Below, piece after piece: positions 9,305-18,259 of a DNA stretch of 64,000 nt; position 1 is the first letter of the stretch, and every line of letters begins with the position of its first letter. Source of the stretch: Cedecea neteri (lineage in GTDB: Bacteria; Pseudomonadota; Gammaproteobacteria; Enterobacterales; Enterobacteriaceae). The stretch lies in the NCBI RefSeq assembly GCF_000758305.1, contig NZ_CP009458.1, positions 806,001 to 870,000 on the forward strand. Reading direction: 5' to 3'. The notes under the pieces are model-generated. The model saw only the letters and a list, made by a program, of their open reading frames with translations, did no database searches and was not told the origin of the DNA. The position numbers and the translations under genes were made by a program.

Positions 9305-11287
9305 TCATGACTTGTGGAACACGCAAACTCCGTGCGCGGGACCATGCCATACAACCATCACGACCGGGTTGTCCTCTCCGGCAAACGGAGGAACGGCGTG
9401 CCATTCCCCCTCAGGTAGAACGATGTCCGCAACTTCTTCGGTCGCGTTAATTGCGATAAGCCAGCGGTCGGACAGCTGGATTTGCAGGCGATGTACGCCG
9501 TTTTGCCACTCATCGACGTTCAGGGGCTGCGCGTCTTTATTCAGCCAGCGGACGTTGCCATCACCCTCTTCCCACCAGCGGTTGGCGGTCAGCGCCGGGA
9601 TTGCCTGCCGCAGCTGGAGGAGCGCCGCCGTAAAGGCCGTCAGACCTTCGTTGCCCTCAGCCCAGTCAAGCCAGGTCAGCACGTTATCCTGGCAGTAGGC
9701 GTTGTTGTTGCCGTGCTGGCTGTGGCCGTGTTCATCCCCGGCGAGCAGCATCGGCGTGCCCTGCGAGAGCAGCAGCGTGGTGAGCAGCGCATGGACGCTG
9801 TCGCGCCGCCGTTCCTTGGTAATCAGGCTGGCTTCAAGCCCTTCAAACCCATAGTTATTGCTAAAATTGCTGTTGGTGCCGTCGCGGTTATCTTCGCCGT
9901 TGGCTTCGTTATGCTTCTGGTTAAAACTTACGCAATCCCGCAGCGTAAAACCATCATGAGCGGTGATTAAATTAATGCTGGTAGAAGGCAGCCTTTCGCC
10001 GTGGCGATAAACGTCGCTTGAGCCGGCAAAGCGGCAGGCAAAGCCGCCCAAAGAGAGATCCTGCTGGAGCCAGAAGCGGCGCATCCCGTCCCTGAAATGA
10101 TCGTTCCATTCGGCAAACAGCGGGGGAAAATTGCCTACCTGATAACCGCCCTGACCAATGTCCCAGGGCTCCGCAATCAGCTTCACCTGCGACAGGTGAG
10201 GATCGTTTTTGATCGCCTCAAACAGCGGTGCATCCTGCCGAAATTCGGGCATGCGCCCCATCACCGAAGCCAGATCGAACCGGAAACCGTCCACGTGAAA
10301 ACTGTCGACCCAGTAGCGCAGGCAGTCGATCATCTGGGCAACCACGCCCGGTGTGCTGAGGTTCAGGGTGTTCCCGCAGCCGGTCCAGTTCTGGTAATCG
10401 CCGTTGTCCATTAACCAATAATAGCTACGGTTGTCGATTCCGCTCAGCGACAGGGTTGGGCCGTCCTTGTCCAGCTCCGCGCTGTGGTTCAGCACAATGT
10501 CGAGGATCACTTCTATCCCGGCCTGATGCAGTGCTTTGATAGCGCCCCGCAGCTCATTGGCCGCGTTATGGGGGTTCTGGTCTATCGCGTAGTAGCTTTC
10601 AACGGCATAGAAAGCGCGAGGGTTGTAGCCCCAATAGTTACTCAGCCCAAGCTGGGAAATGCGGGGTTCGGTAACAAAATGCGCCACGGGCAGCAGCTCA
10701 AGCGCCGTGATGCCCAGGCGCTTGAAGTAGTCGATCATCACCGGATGCCCCAGCGCCGCATAAGTCCCACGCAGATCTTCCGGGATGCCGGGGTGGAGCA
10801 GAGTCAGCCCGCGAACGTGGGCTTCATAGATAACCGTGTTACCCCACGGCGTTCTGAGCGGCCGGTCGTCTTCCCAGTCAAATTTCTCTCTGACCACCAC
10901 GCACTTCGCCATGTGTGGAGCGCTGTCTTCAAGGTTGGGTTCGTCGTAGCCGCAGTGAAAATGCGGGTGATCTTCTGCCCCGCCCACGACCACGCGAGCG
11001 CAGGGATCGAGCAGCAGCTTCGCTGGATTGAAACGGTGGCCCTGCTCAGGCGCCCAGGGGCCATGAACCCGGTAGCCGTACAGTTGCCCCGGCTTGCCAT
11101 CCGGCAAATAGCCGTGCCAGATATCCCCGGAGCGCGCAGGCATGTCGTAGCGGCGCTCGTGCCCATGCTCGTCGAACAGGCACAGCTCGACCTTTTCCGC
11201 ATGCACGGAATAGAGCGTGAAGTTAACGCCTTTGCCGTCGAAATACGCCCCAAAAGGAGCCGGGCTGCCTTGGGTAAGCTGCGTCAT
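9305..11287 (-). CDS. glgX: Glycogen debranching enzyme GlgX (GH13)
   Basis: GlgX hydrolyses the alpha-1,6 linkages of short branches left after GlgP action. The start at 11287 (MTQLTQGSPAPFGAYF) overlaps the glgB stop in ATGA, giving 660 residues against 657 in E. coli. An N-terminal CBM48-like domain is followed by the GH13 barrel, with DGFRFDLASV carrying the nucleophile Asp, LIAEPWD the acid Glu and TAHDGFTL the third Asp. glgC follows 14 bp downstream, so the two are probably translated from one mRNA. Confidence 0.97.
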   Translation of the reverse strand: MTQLTQGSPAPFGAYFDGKGVNFTLYSVHAEKVELCLFDEHGHERRYDMPARSGDIWHGYLPDGKPGQLYGYRVHGPWAPEQGHRFNPAKLLLDPCARVVVGGAEDHPHFHCGYDEPNLEDSAPHMAKCVVVREKFDWEDDRPLRTPWGNTVIYEAHVRGLTLLHPGIPEDLRGTYAALGHPVMIDYFKRLGITALELLPVAHFVTEPRISQLGLSNYWGYNPRAFYAVESYYAIDQNPHNAANELRGAIKALHQAGIEVILDIVLNHSAELDKDGPTLSLSGIDNRSYYWLMDNGDYQNWTGCGNTLNLSTPGVVAQMIDCLRYWVDSFHVDGFRFDLASVMGRMPEFRQDAPLFEAIKNDPHLSQVKLIAEPWDIGQGGYQVGNFPPLFAEWNDHFRDGMRRFWLQQDLSLGGFACRFAGSSDVYRHGERLPSTSINLITAHDGFTLRDCVSFNQKHNEANGEDNRDGTNSNFSNNYGFEGLEASLITKERRRDSVHALLTTLLLSQGTPMLLAGDEHGHSQHGNNNAYCQDNVLTWLDWAEGNEGLTAFTAALLQLRQAIPALTANRWWEEGDGNVRWLNKDAQPLNVDEWQNGVHRLQIQLSDRWLIAINATEEVADIVLPEGEWHAVPPFAGEDNPVVMVVWHGPAHGVCVFHKS

Positions 11288-13473
11288 GCGTCCCCCTCGC
11301 GGATCAACCAGAGCGTGGACAGCGGCGGCAGCGTAATACACAGCGAATGGTCGCGCCCGTGGCTAGGCACCGCCTCACTACGCACCGTGCCGCTGTTGCC
11401 GGTGTTACTGCCGTGATAGTGCATGGAGTCGGTATTCAGCTCTTCACGCCAGCGCCCTGGCTGGTTGATGCCGAAGCGATAGTGGTAACGCGGCACCGGC
11501 GTAAAGTTGCTGGCGACAATCACTTCATTGCCCTCGGCATCACGCCGCACGAAAATAAAGACTGAATTGGCCTTATCTTCCACCACCAGCCATTCAAAGC
11601 CGTAGCCGTCAAAATCCAGCTGATACAACGCCGCGTGACGCCGATAGGTATGATTCAGGTCGCGCACGAGGCGCTGCACGCCGTGGTGCCAGTTATCGCC
11701 GCCTTGCAGCAGGTGCCAGTCGAGGCTGCTGTCGTGGTTCCATTCCCTCCCCTGGGCAAATTCGTTGCCCATAAACAGCAGCTTTTTGCCTGGAAATGCC
11801 CACATCCAGCCGTAGTAAGCCCTAAGGTTGGCGAACTTCTGCCAGGCATCACCCGGCATACGATCGAGAATGGATTTTTTGCCGTGCACGACTTCATCGT
11901 GAGACAGCGGCAGCACAAAGTTTTCGGTGCCGTTGTACAGCATGCCGAAGGTCATTTTGTCGTGATGGTACTGGCGGTAAACCGGGTCGAGTTTCATGTA
12001 ATCGAGCGTGTCGTGCATCCAGCCCAGGTTCCACTTAAACCAGAACCCAAGCCCGCCCATACTCGGTGGACGAGAAACGCCGGCAAAATCGGTGGACTCT
12101 TCCGCCATGGTCACCGCCCCCGGTGTTTGCTCACCGATGATACGGTTGGTGCTACGCAGAAACTCGATCGCTTCCAGATTTTCACGCCCGCCGTACTCAT
12201 TCGGCACCCATTGGCCACTTTCCCGGCTATAGTCGCGGTAAATCATCGACGCCACTGCATCCACGCGCAGGCCATCAATGCCAAACCGCTCAATCCAGTA
12301 GAGCGCGTTGCCCACCAGATAGTTGCTGACTTCCCGGCGACCGTAGTTGTAAATCAGCGTGTTCCAGTCCTGGTGGTAGCCTTCTTGCGGATTGCCGTGC
12401 TCATACAGCGCGGTGCCGTCAAACTTCGCCAGCCCGGCGTCATCCGTCGGAAAATGCCCCGGTACCCAGTCCAACAAAACGTTAAGCCCGGCTTCGTGGG
12501 CGGTTCTGATCAGATAAAGAAAATCATCGCGGGTGCCGAAACGGCGCGTCGGCGCGTAAAGCCCCTGCGGCTGATAGCCCCAGCTACCGTCAAAGGGATG
12601 CTCGTTAACCGGCAGCAGTTCAAGATGGGTAAAGCCCATCTCCTTGACGTAAGGAATGAGCTGATCCGCCAGTTCTCGGTAGCTGAGCCAGAAATTATTG
12701 TCGGTGTGACGACGCCATGAACCGAGGTGCACCTCATAAATGGCGATGGGCTGGTCAAATCCGTTCGCTTTTTGCCGCTCGGGACTGAGCGTCGTTTTCT
12801 CCGGCAGGCCACAAATCAGCGAGGCCGTTTCCGGGCGCATTTGCGCTTCAAAAGCGTAGGGGTCGGCTTTAATACGCAGCCGCCCTTCGGCGTCCAGAAG
12901 TTCAAATTTATAAAGCTGGCCGTTATGCGCCCCTGGGATAAACAGCTCCCAGATGCCGCTTTCTCTCCGCAGCCGCATCGGATGGCGGCGGCCATCCCAA
13001 TAGTTAAACTGCCCCACCACGGAGACGCGACGGGCGTTGGGCGCCCACAGCGAAAAGCGAGTTCCGGTCACGCCGTCCATTGTGTCTGCGTGCGCACCCA
13101 GCGTTTCGTAAGGGCGTAAATGTGTACCTTCTGAGAGCAGCCAGCTATCCAGTTCCTGAATCAAAGGGCCAAAACGGTAGGGATCGTCGATCAGGTTTTC
13201 CTGGCCGTGCCAGACAACCGCCAACTGGTAGCGAAAAGCGTTTTTACGGCGAGGTATCAGCCCACAGAAGAAGCCGCGGAAATCGAGGCAGTCAAGCTGA
13301 GCGACTTTGCGCCCTGTTTTAGGCTCAATAACCCACACTTCGGTGGCGTCAGGCAGCAGCGCCCGGACTTCAAGTCCGGCGTCGGTTTGGTGCATCCCCA
13401 GCAGGGAAAACGGATCGGCAAAATGACCCGCAATTAGCGCATTAATCACGTCTTTTTCCGGCAGAACAGACAT
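11284..13473 (-). CDS. glgB: 1,4-alpha-glucan branching enzyme GlgB (GH13)
   Basis: GlgB introduces alpha-1,6 branches into the growing glucan. It has 729 residues, one more than E. coli. After two N-terminal beta-domains, the GH13 barrel carries IDGLRVDAVASM (nucleophile Asp near 405), TMAEEST (acid Glu near 458) and LPLSHDEVVHGK (Asp near 526). It is the first gene of the glgBXCAP operon, with an AGGAAA ribosome site before the ATG. The 260 bp upstream separates it from asd and should hold the operon promoter. Confidence 0.98.
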   Translation of the reverse strand: MSVLPEKDVINALIAGHFADPFSLLGMHQTDAGLEVRALLPDATEVWVIEPKTGRKVAQLDCLDFRGFFCGLIPRRKNAFRYQLAVVWHGQENLIDDPYRFGPLIQELDSWLLSEGTHLRPYETLGAHADTMDGVTGTRFSLWAPNARRVSVVGQFNYWDGRRHPMRLRRESGIWELFIPGAHNGQLYKFELLDAEGRLRIKADPYAFEAQMRPETASLICGLPEKTTLSPERQKANGFDQPIAIYEVHLGSWRRHTDNNFWLSYRELADQLIPYVKEMGFTHLELLPVNEHPFDGSWGYQPQGLYAPTRRFGTRDDFLYLIRTAHEAGLNVLLDWVPGHFPTDDAGLAKFDGTALYEHGNPQEGYHQDWNTLIYNYGRREVSNYLVGNALYWIERFGIDGLRVDAVASMIYRDYSRESGQWVPNEYGGRENLEAIEFLRSTNRIIGEQTPGAVTMAEESTDFAGVSRPPSMGGLGFWFKWNLGWMHDTLDYMKLDPVYRQYHHDKMTFGMLYNGTENFVLPLSHDEVVHGKKSILDRMPGDAWQKFANLRAYYGWMWAFPGKKLLFMGNEFAQGREWNHDSSLDWHLLQGGDNWHHGVQRLVRDLNHTYRRHAALYQLDFDGYGFEWLVVEDKANSVFIFVRRDAEGNEVIVASNFTPVPRYHYRFGINQPGRWREELNTDSMHYHGSNTGNSGTVRSEAVPSHGRDHSLCITLPPLSTLWLIREGDA

Positions 13474-13690
13474 GGCATTTTCCTTTTTTATGTGTCACCG
13501 ATGACCCGCCCTACGCCTGCGTGCGGATACGACACTTATCATTGACCCCGACGAACGGCGCGCAACTCCTGTAAGCCAGTTCGCCCAATACTCGCCAAAA
13601 CGCTTGCGCGTGCTGACTTAAGCATAGCCAACGCTTTATTAACTCCTCGTGAAATTAATTAATGACTTTCGTTGTACCTTAAATTACAGG

Positions 13691-13719
13691 CAAAAAAAGA
13701 GGGGCCACAAAGCCCCTCT
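13691..13719 (-). terminator. Rho-independent terminator of asd
   Basis: On the minus strand the stem AGAGGGGC / GCCCCTCT (13698-13719) is followed by seven T residues. It lies 16 bp past the asd stop and before glgB, so it separates the two minus-strand units. Confidence 0.93.
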
Positions 13720-13734
13720 GGTAAATAAGTGTAA

Positions 13735-14841
13735 TTATGAGAGTGATCGCAGCATTCTGCGCAGCGGTTCGGCGGCGCCCCATAGCAGCTGGTCGCCGAC
13801 GGTGAAGGCGGAAAGGTACTCCGGCCCCATGTTCAGCTTGCGCAGACGGCCAACTGGCGTCGACAGCGTGCCGGTAACTGCGGCAGGCGTTAGTTCACGC
13901 ATGGTGATATCACGGTCGTTTGGCACCACTTTCGCCCACGGGTTGTGCGCGGCCAGCAGCTCTTCCACGGTAGGAATAGACACATCTTTCTTCAGCTTGA
14001 TGGTGAACGCCTGGCTATGGCAGCGCAGCGCGCCTACGCGCACGCACAGACCATCAACCGGGATAACGGTAGAGGTCGCAAGAATTTTGTTGGTTTCGGC
14101 CTGGCCTTTCCACTCTTCACGGCTCTGGCCGTTGTCGAGCTGCTTGTCGATCCACGGGATCAGGCTCCCGGCCAGCGGCACGCCGAAGTTATCCACCGGC
14201 AGCTTGCCGCTGCGGCCAAGTTCGGTGACCTTACGTTCGATATCAAGAATAGCGGAAGCCGGATTTGCTAGCTCGGTACAGACTTCGCCGTACAGCTGGC
14301 CCATTTGGTTCAGCAGCTCGCGCATGTGGCGCGCGCCGCCGCCAGACGCTGCCTGGTAAGTCGCCACGGAAACCCAGTCAACCAGGTCGTTGGCAAACAG
14401 GCCGCCGAGGGACATCAGCATCAGGCTGACGGTGCAGTTACCGCCCACGAAGGTTTTCACGCCTTTGTTCAGGCCTTCCTGAATAACGTGCTGGTTTACC
14501 GGGTCGAGGATAATAATCGCGTCATCTTTCATGCGTAGAGAAGAAGCTGCGTCGATCCAGTAACCTTGCCAGCCGCTTTCACGGAGCTTTGGATAGATTT
14601 CGTTGGTATAATCGCCGCCCTGGCAGGTCACGATGATATCCAGCGCCTTCAGCGCTTCCAGATCAAATGCGTCCTGCAGTGTACCGCCGGTGGTGCCGGC
14701 AAACGTAGGGGCTGCCTGCCCAAGCTGGGAAGTGGAGAAGAAAACCGGACGAATGGCGTCAAAATCGCGCTCTTCCACCATGCGTTGCATGAGTACAGAG
14801 CCGACCATACCGCGCCAGCCAATAAAACCAACATTTTTCAT
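13735..14841 (-). CDS. asd: Aspartate-semialdehyde dehydrogenase
   Basis: Asd reduces aspartyl phosphate to aspartate semialdehyde with NADPH, the branch point to lysine/diaminopimelate, threonine and methionine. The 368-residue protein has the nucleotide-binding N-terminus MKNVGFIGWRGMVGSVL and the catalytic cysteine Cys136 in GGNCTVSLM. A substrate-binding RCHSQAFT motif lies in the C-terminal half. It is a single minus-strand gene with its own terminator, divergent from yhgN. Identity is secure; the protein is almost residue-for-residue E. coli Asd. Confidence 0.98.
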   Translation of the reverse strand: MKNVGFIGWRGMVGSVLMQRMVEERDFDAIRPVFFSTSQLGQAAPTFAGTTGGTLQDAFDLEALKALDIIVTCQGGDYTNEIYPKLRESGWQGYWIDAASSLRMKDDAIIILDPVNQHVIQEGLNKGVKTFVGGNCTVSLMLMSLGGLFANDLVDWVSVATYQAASGGGARHMRELLNQMGQLYGEVCTELANPASAILDIERKVTELGRSGKLPVDNFGVPLAGSLIPWIDKQLDNGQSREEWKGQAETNKILATSTVIPVDGLCVRVGALRCHSQAFTIKLKKDVSIPTVEELLAAHNPWAKVVPNDRDITMRELTPAAVTGTLSTPVGRLRKLNMGPEYLSAFTVGDQLLWGAAEPLRRMLRSLS

Positions 14842-15015
14842 AGCGACTTAATCCTGCAGAGATGATTGCGTGTGTAAGCGCTGGCCGTGGGCCAGAACAT
14901 CACTCCACCTTACAAAATGCAGCCAAAGTCGCAAGTGAAATTAATCAATGATATCCACCGTGTCAGAAACAAAGCTTATTACCAGAAACAACTTGCCAGA
15001 TTTTGGGGAAAACAG

Positions 15016-15609
15016 ATGACTGAAATCATATCCGCCGCGGTACTCCTGATCCTGATTATGGACCCGCTGGGTAACTTGCCGATCTTTATGTCGGTCCTGA
15101 AACACACGGAGCCAAAGCGCCGCCGGGCCATTATGATCCGCGAACTGCTTATTGCTCTGCTGCTGATGCTTATCTTCCTGTTTGCCGGGGAAAAAATTCT
15201 TGGTTTCCTGAATTTACGCGCTGAAACCGTGTCGATTTCAGGCGGCATCATTCTGTTCCTGATTGCCATTAAGATGATTTTCCCAGGCCAGGAAGGCAGT
15301 TCGTCCGGTCTGCCTGCGGGTGAAGAACCATTTATCGTGCCGCTGGCGATTCCGCTGGTTGCCGGCCCTTCTCTGCTGGCGACGCTGATGCTGCTTTCGC
15401 ACCAGTATCCCAACCAGATGGGGCATTTAGTCGCCGCGCTAATGCTAGCCTGGGGCGGTACCGTGGCGATTCTGCTGCAATCTTCGCTGTTCCTGCGTCT
15501 GCTGGGTGAGAAAGGGGTTAACGCCCTGGAGCGCCTGATGGGGCTGGTGCTGGTGATGATTTCCACCCAGATGTTCCTGGATGGGATTCGTACCTGGATG
15601 CGGGGGTAA
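15016..15609 (+). CDS. yhgN: MarC-family inner membrane protein YhgN
   Basis: This is a six-helix inner membrane protein of the MarC family with no established transport substrate. The start at 15016 (MTEIISAAVLLILIMDPLGNLP) follows a GGGGA site and gives 197 residues, as in E. coli. The frame is open 43 codons further upstream, but that stretch is polar and unlike the family. Typical MarC motifs are the DPLGNLPIF segment in helix 1 and PLAIPLVAGPS mid-protein. A REP-like stem-loop follows the stop. Confidence 0.95.
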   Translation: MTEIISAAVLLILIMDPLGNLPIFMSVLKHTEPKRRRAIMIRELLIALLLMLIFLFAGEKILGFLNLRAETVSISGGIILFLIAIKMIFPGQEGSSSGLPAGEEPFIVPLAIPLVAGPSLLATLMLLSHQYPNQMGHLVAALMLAWGGTVAILLQSSLFLRLLGEKGVNALERLMGLVLVMISTQMFLDGIRTWMRG

Positions 15610-15615
15610 GACAAA

Positions 15616-15650
15616 CCCTCACCCTAACCCTCTCCCTAAAAGGGAGAGGG
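15616..15650 (+). repeat. REP-like palindrome after yhgN
   Basis: CCCTCACCCTAACCCTCTCCC, then AAAA, then GGGAGAGGG. It is the same family as the copies at 3798, 38630 and 38697. It lies between the convergent yhgN and the small lipoprotein gene and may end both transcripts. Confidence 0.75.
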
Positions 15651-15688
15651 AACGAATCGAGTCCTGCTCCTAACCCTCTATTTTCCCC

Positions 15689-16123
15689 TCACGAACACAT
15701 ATACCGATACGGACCCGGCTGGCATGCCCGCAGCAAGAGGTGAAGGTTTTCCTGCTTCAGCGTATACATGCCGCCAAAGAAGGGATCGACAATCAGCCAC
15801 CCCGGCACGCCGAAGAAGATGATATTGCCGAAGAGATACCAGCGACTTAAGCGGGTTTCCAGCGGCAGCGACGTCGAGTAATACCCTTCATGCTTGAGCG
15901 TCAACGTGTAGCTTTTCTTCCCGAAGTAGCTGCCGTCTGTCTTTTTAAGCGTCACGGACTGCGGCGTAATGCCCTGGGCGGCGATATCACCCTTGCCATC
16001 AAAAATCGCAAAGGCGGCACTCTTTGGCGTACTGTCGATATACACCGTGGCGTCGTTGTTACCCACCAGCGTCGCGCAGCCGGTTAGTAACGGCAATAGC
16101 AGTAAGAAGAGGAACTTTTTCAT
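15689..16123 (-). CDS. Small PEGA-like lipoprotein, uncharacterised
   Basis: The start at 16123 follows a GGGAGT site and gives 144 residues. The N-terminus MKKFLFLLLLPLLTGC is a lipoprotein signal with lipobox LLTGC, so the mature protein starts at Cys16 and is probably outer-membrane anchored because the next residues are Ala-Thr. The body (TVYIDSTPKSAAFAIFDGKG ... SYTLTLKHEGYYS) looks like a PEGA-type beta domain, followed by a hydrophobic stretch FGNIIFFGVPGWLIVDPFFG near residues 107-126. E. coli K-12 has no gene here between yhgN and gntU. No function can be assigned. Confidence 0.8.
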   Translation of the reverse strand: MKKFLFLLLLPLLTGCATLVGNNDATVYIDSTPKSAAFAIFDGKGDIAAQGITPQSVTLKKTDGSYFGKKSYTLTLKHEGYYSTSLPLETRLSRWYLFGNIIFFGVPGWLIVDPFFGGMYTLKQENLHLLLRACQPGPYRYMCS

Positions 16124-16183
16124 GCGGACACTCCCTGTTTGATAGGGAGTCATAGCGTCACTGGAAGAGAAAACCTTAACCCG

Positions 16184-16217
16184 TAAAACAAAACACCCGG
16201 CCATTGCCGGGTGTTTT
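16184..16217 (-). terminator. Rho-independent terminator of gntU
   Basis: The hairpin AAACACCCGGC / GCCGGGTGTTT (16191-16216) is followed on the minus strand by TTTTGTTTT. It lies 22 bp past the gntU stop and is nearly symmetric, but only the lipoprotein promoter lies on its far side. Confidence 0.92.
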
Positions 16218-16238
16218 AAGCGGGGATAAGACGAGAGA

Positions 16239-17579
16239 TTAAGACAGCAGGCTGAACGCAATCATTCCGACAATCGCCCCGGTGGTGCCGAGGATGGTTT
16301 CCATCATCGTCCAGGTCTTCAGCGTCTGCGCTTCGGTTGCGCCGGTAAACTTACCGAACAGCCAAAAGCCCGCGTCGTTCACGTGGCTCACCACGATAGA
16401 GCCGCCCGCGATACAAATCGACAGAGCTGCCATCTGAGCGCCGTTATAGTTCAGTTGCTCGATAACCGGCATCACCAGGCCAACCGCAGTGAGACAGGCC
16501 ACGGTAGCGGAACCCTGGATGATACGCACCGCCGCCGCCAGCACGAAGCAGGTAATCGCGATAGGCAGGCCCATCCCGGTCAGCGCTTCACCCAGGGCGG
16601 GGCCCACGCCGGAGTCAACCAGAACCTGTTTGAACACGCCACCGGCACCGATAACCAGCAGGATAATGCCCGCCGGCTGCAGCGCCTGGCCGCAAATCGC
16701 CATCACTTTTTCTTTATCCATGCCCTGACGGTAAGCCAGGCCATAAATAGCCACCAGGCAGGCGACCAGAATCGCGGTGAACGGGTGACCGATAAATTCC
16801 AGCCACTCGTACAGCGAAGAACCCGGCGCGGTAAAGCGAGCGGCGATAGTTTTCAGGCCAACCAGCACCAGCGGCAGCAGGATCAGCGACAGGCTGAAAC
16901 CGAAGGACGGCAGCTTGCCTTCACCCAGATGCGGCTCGGAGATGTCTTCAGGAATTTCCAGCGAAACAAATTTGCTGATGAAGTTCCCGAACAGCGGCCC
17001 GGCGATAATCATGCCCGGGATCGCGGCGCACAGACCAATCAGGATCATCCAGCCAAAGTCAGCGTGCATCTGGGAGGCCAGCAGCATTGGCGCAGGCCCC
17101 GGCAGCAGGAACGCCGCAGCGGCAGCGACACCAGCAAACAAAGGAATCACCAGCTTCACCAGGTTCGTTCCGGTATGGCGCGCCATTGAAAATGCCACGC
17201 TAATCAGCAGCACGATAGCCACTTCAAAGAACAGCGGCAGCGCGCAAATCAGGCCAGCCAGGCCAATCGCATAATGCGCGCGGCTGTGGCCGAAGGACTT
17301 CAGCATTTTGACGGCAATCTGATCCACCGCGCCGGTTTCATGCAGAATTTTACCGAACATGGCACCGAGGGCGACCACAATCGCCAGGAAGCCCAGCGTG
17401 CCGCCCATACCTTTCTGCATGGTGTCGGCGATTTTGTCGAGCGGCATGCCGGAGAAAAGCCCGGCACCAATAGAAACCACCATCAAAGCCACGAAGGCGT
17501 GCATACGCGCCTTCATCACTAAAAATAGCAGGAGCAGCACGGAGCCGACCGCGGTTAAAACAAGCGTTAATGTACTCAC
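16239..17579 (-). CDS. gntU: Low-affinity gluconate transporter GntU
   Basis: GntU is an inner membrane gluconate:H+ symporter of the GntP family with about twelve to fourteen hydrophobic segments. It has 446 residues, the same as E. coli. Conserved stretches include GAMFGKILHETGAVDQIA near residues 72-89, the FLLPGPAPMLLASQM loop near 157-171 and GSIVVSHVNDAGFWLFGKF near the C-terminus. Its ATG overlaps the gntK stop in ATGA, so gluconate kinase and transporter are translationally coupled. A terminator follows. Confidence 0.97.
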   Translation of the reverse strand: MSTLTLVLTAVGSVLLLLFLVMKARMHAFVALMVVSIGAGLFSGMPLDKIADTMQKGMGGTLGFLAIVVALGAMFGKILHETGAVDQIAVKMLKSFGHSRAHYAIGLAGLICALPLFFEVAIVLLISVAFSMARHTGTNLVKLVIPLFAGVAAAAAFLLPGPAPMLLASQMHADFGWMILIGLCAAIPGMIIAGPLFGNFISKFVSLEIPEDISEPHLGEGKLPSFGFSLSLILLPLVLVGLKTIAARFTAPGSSLYEWLEFIGHPFTAILVACLVAIYGLAYRQGMDKEKVMAICGQALQPAGIILLVIGAGGVFKQVLVDSGVGPALGEALTGMGLPIAITCFVLAAAVRIIQGSATVACLTAVGLVMPVIEQLNYNGAQMAALSICIAGGSIVVSHVNDAGFWLFGKFTGATEAQTLKTWTMMETILGTTGAIVGMIAFSLLS

Positions 17580-18109
17580 TCTGCGCTGCCTTGGTTGATC
17601 AATGCGAGGGTGCTGGCGACGACGCCGTCCAGCGGCTGGTCGATATCGACGATCAGCACGTCTTTTTCATCCGCCTGCGGTTCTTGCAGGGTTTCGAATT
17701 GGGTCACCAGCATCTGGGTTTTAAAGAAGTGGCCTTTCCGCGCCTTCAGGCGGTTTTCGATCACTTCAAAATCACCTTTCATATAGATGAAGGAGAGGTT
17801 TGGGTTACCGTCACGCAGCAGGTCGCGATAGTGCTTTTTCAGCGCCGAGCAGACGATCAGCGAAACCTTGTTGGTGCGCTGCATCGCAAAGGCAGCGTCG
17901 TTCAACGCTTTCAGCCAAGGGGTACGGTCGTCGTCGTTCAGCGGCTCGCCGGAGGCCATTTTCAGGATGTTGCTGCGGGGGTGCAGGAAGTCGCCGTCAA
18001 GAAACGCGGCGTTCAGCTGATGGGCAACTTCGCTGGCAACGGCGGATTTACCGCTGCCGGAGACGCCCATCAGGACGTAAATGTGGTGGTCGTGGTTAGT
18101 AGTGCTCAT
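17576..18109 (-). CDS. gntK: Gluconokinase GntK
   Basis: GntK phosphorylates D-gluconate to 6-phosphogluconate, feeding the Entner-Doudoroff and pentose phosphate routes. The start at 18109 (MSTTNHDHHIYVLMGVSGSGKS) gives 177 residues and matches E. coli; nine in-frame codons upstream are ignored. The Walker A motif GVSGSGKS lies at residues 15-22, and the family motifs DGDFLHP and SCALKK-like CSALKKHYRDLLR follow. It is the first gene of gntKU and is preceded by GntR boxes. Confidence 0.97.
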   Translation of the reverse strand: MSTTNHDHHIYVLMGVSGSGKSAVASEVAHQLNAAFLDGDFLHPRSNILKMASGEPLNDDDRTPWLKALNDAAFAMQRTNKVSLIVCSALKKHYRDLLRDGNPNLSFIYMKGDFEVIENRLKARKGHFFKTQMLVTQFETLQEPQADEKDVLIVDIDQPLDGVVASTLALINQGSAE

Positions 18110-18147
18110 GATGGCTCCGACTCTGACACAAAGCAATGCGCCTGGTT

Positions 18148-18176
18148 TTGTTACGGGTAACTGTTACCGATAACAT
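18148..18176 (-). promoter_or_regulatory. Two overlapping GntR operators before gntKU
   Basis: TTGTTACGGGTAACTG at 18148-18163 and CTGTTACCGATAACAT at 18161-18176 both fit the GntR consensus ATGTTACCSGTAACAT-like palindrome and overlap by three bases. They lie about 40-65 bp before the gntK start, where bound GntR would block transcription. Gluconate relieves GntR in E. coli. Confidence 0.85.
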
Positions 18177-18230
18177 TTTCCAGCCTGGCTGAGCATTAAG
18201 CAATAACCATTAGCTTGCAAAGTGTATAAG

Positions 18231-18246
18231 TGTGAGCTGCATCAAA
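18231..18246. promoter_or_regulatory. CRP-like site upstream of gntKU
   Basis: TGTGAGCTGCATCAAA matches the CRP half-sites TGTGA-N6-TCACA at nine of ten positions. It lies about 55 bp upstream of the GntR boxes, consistent with catabolite control of gntKU known in E. coli. Eye call only. Confidence 0.5.
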
Positions 18247-18259
18247 TAAAAATTTTGGC

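Noticed and set aside
14887..15015. N-terminal extension of yhgN by 43 codons
   Set aside because: It is polar and basic with no family counterpart; a good ribosome site lies before 15016.
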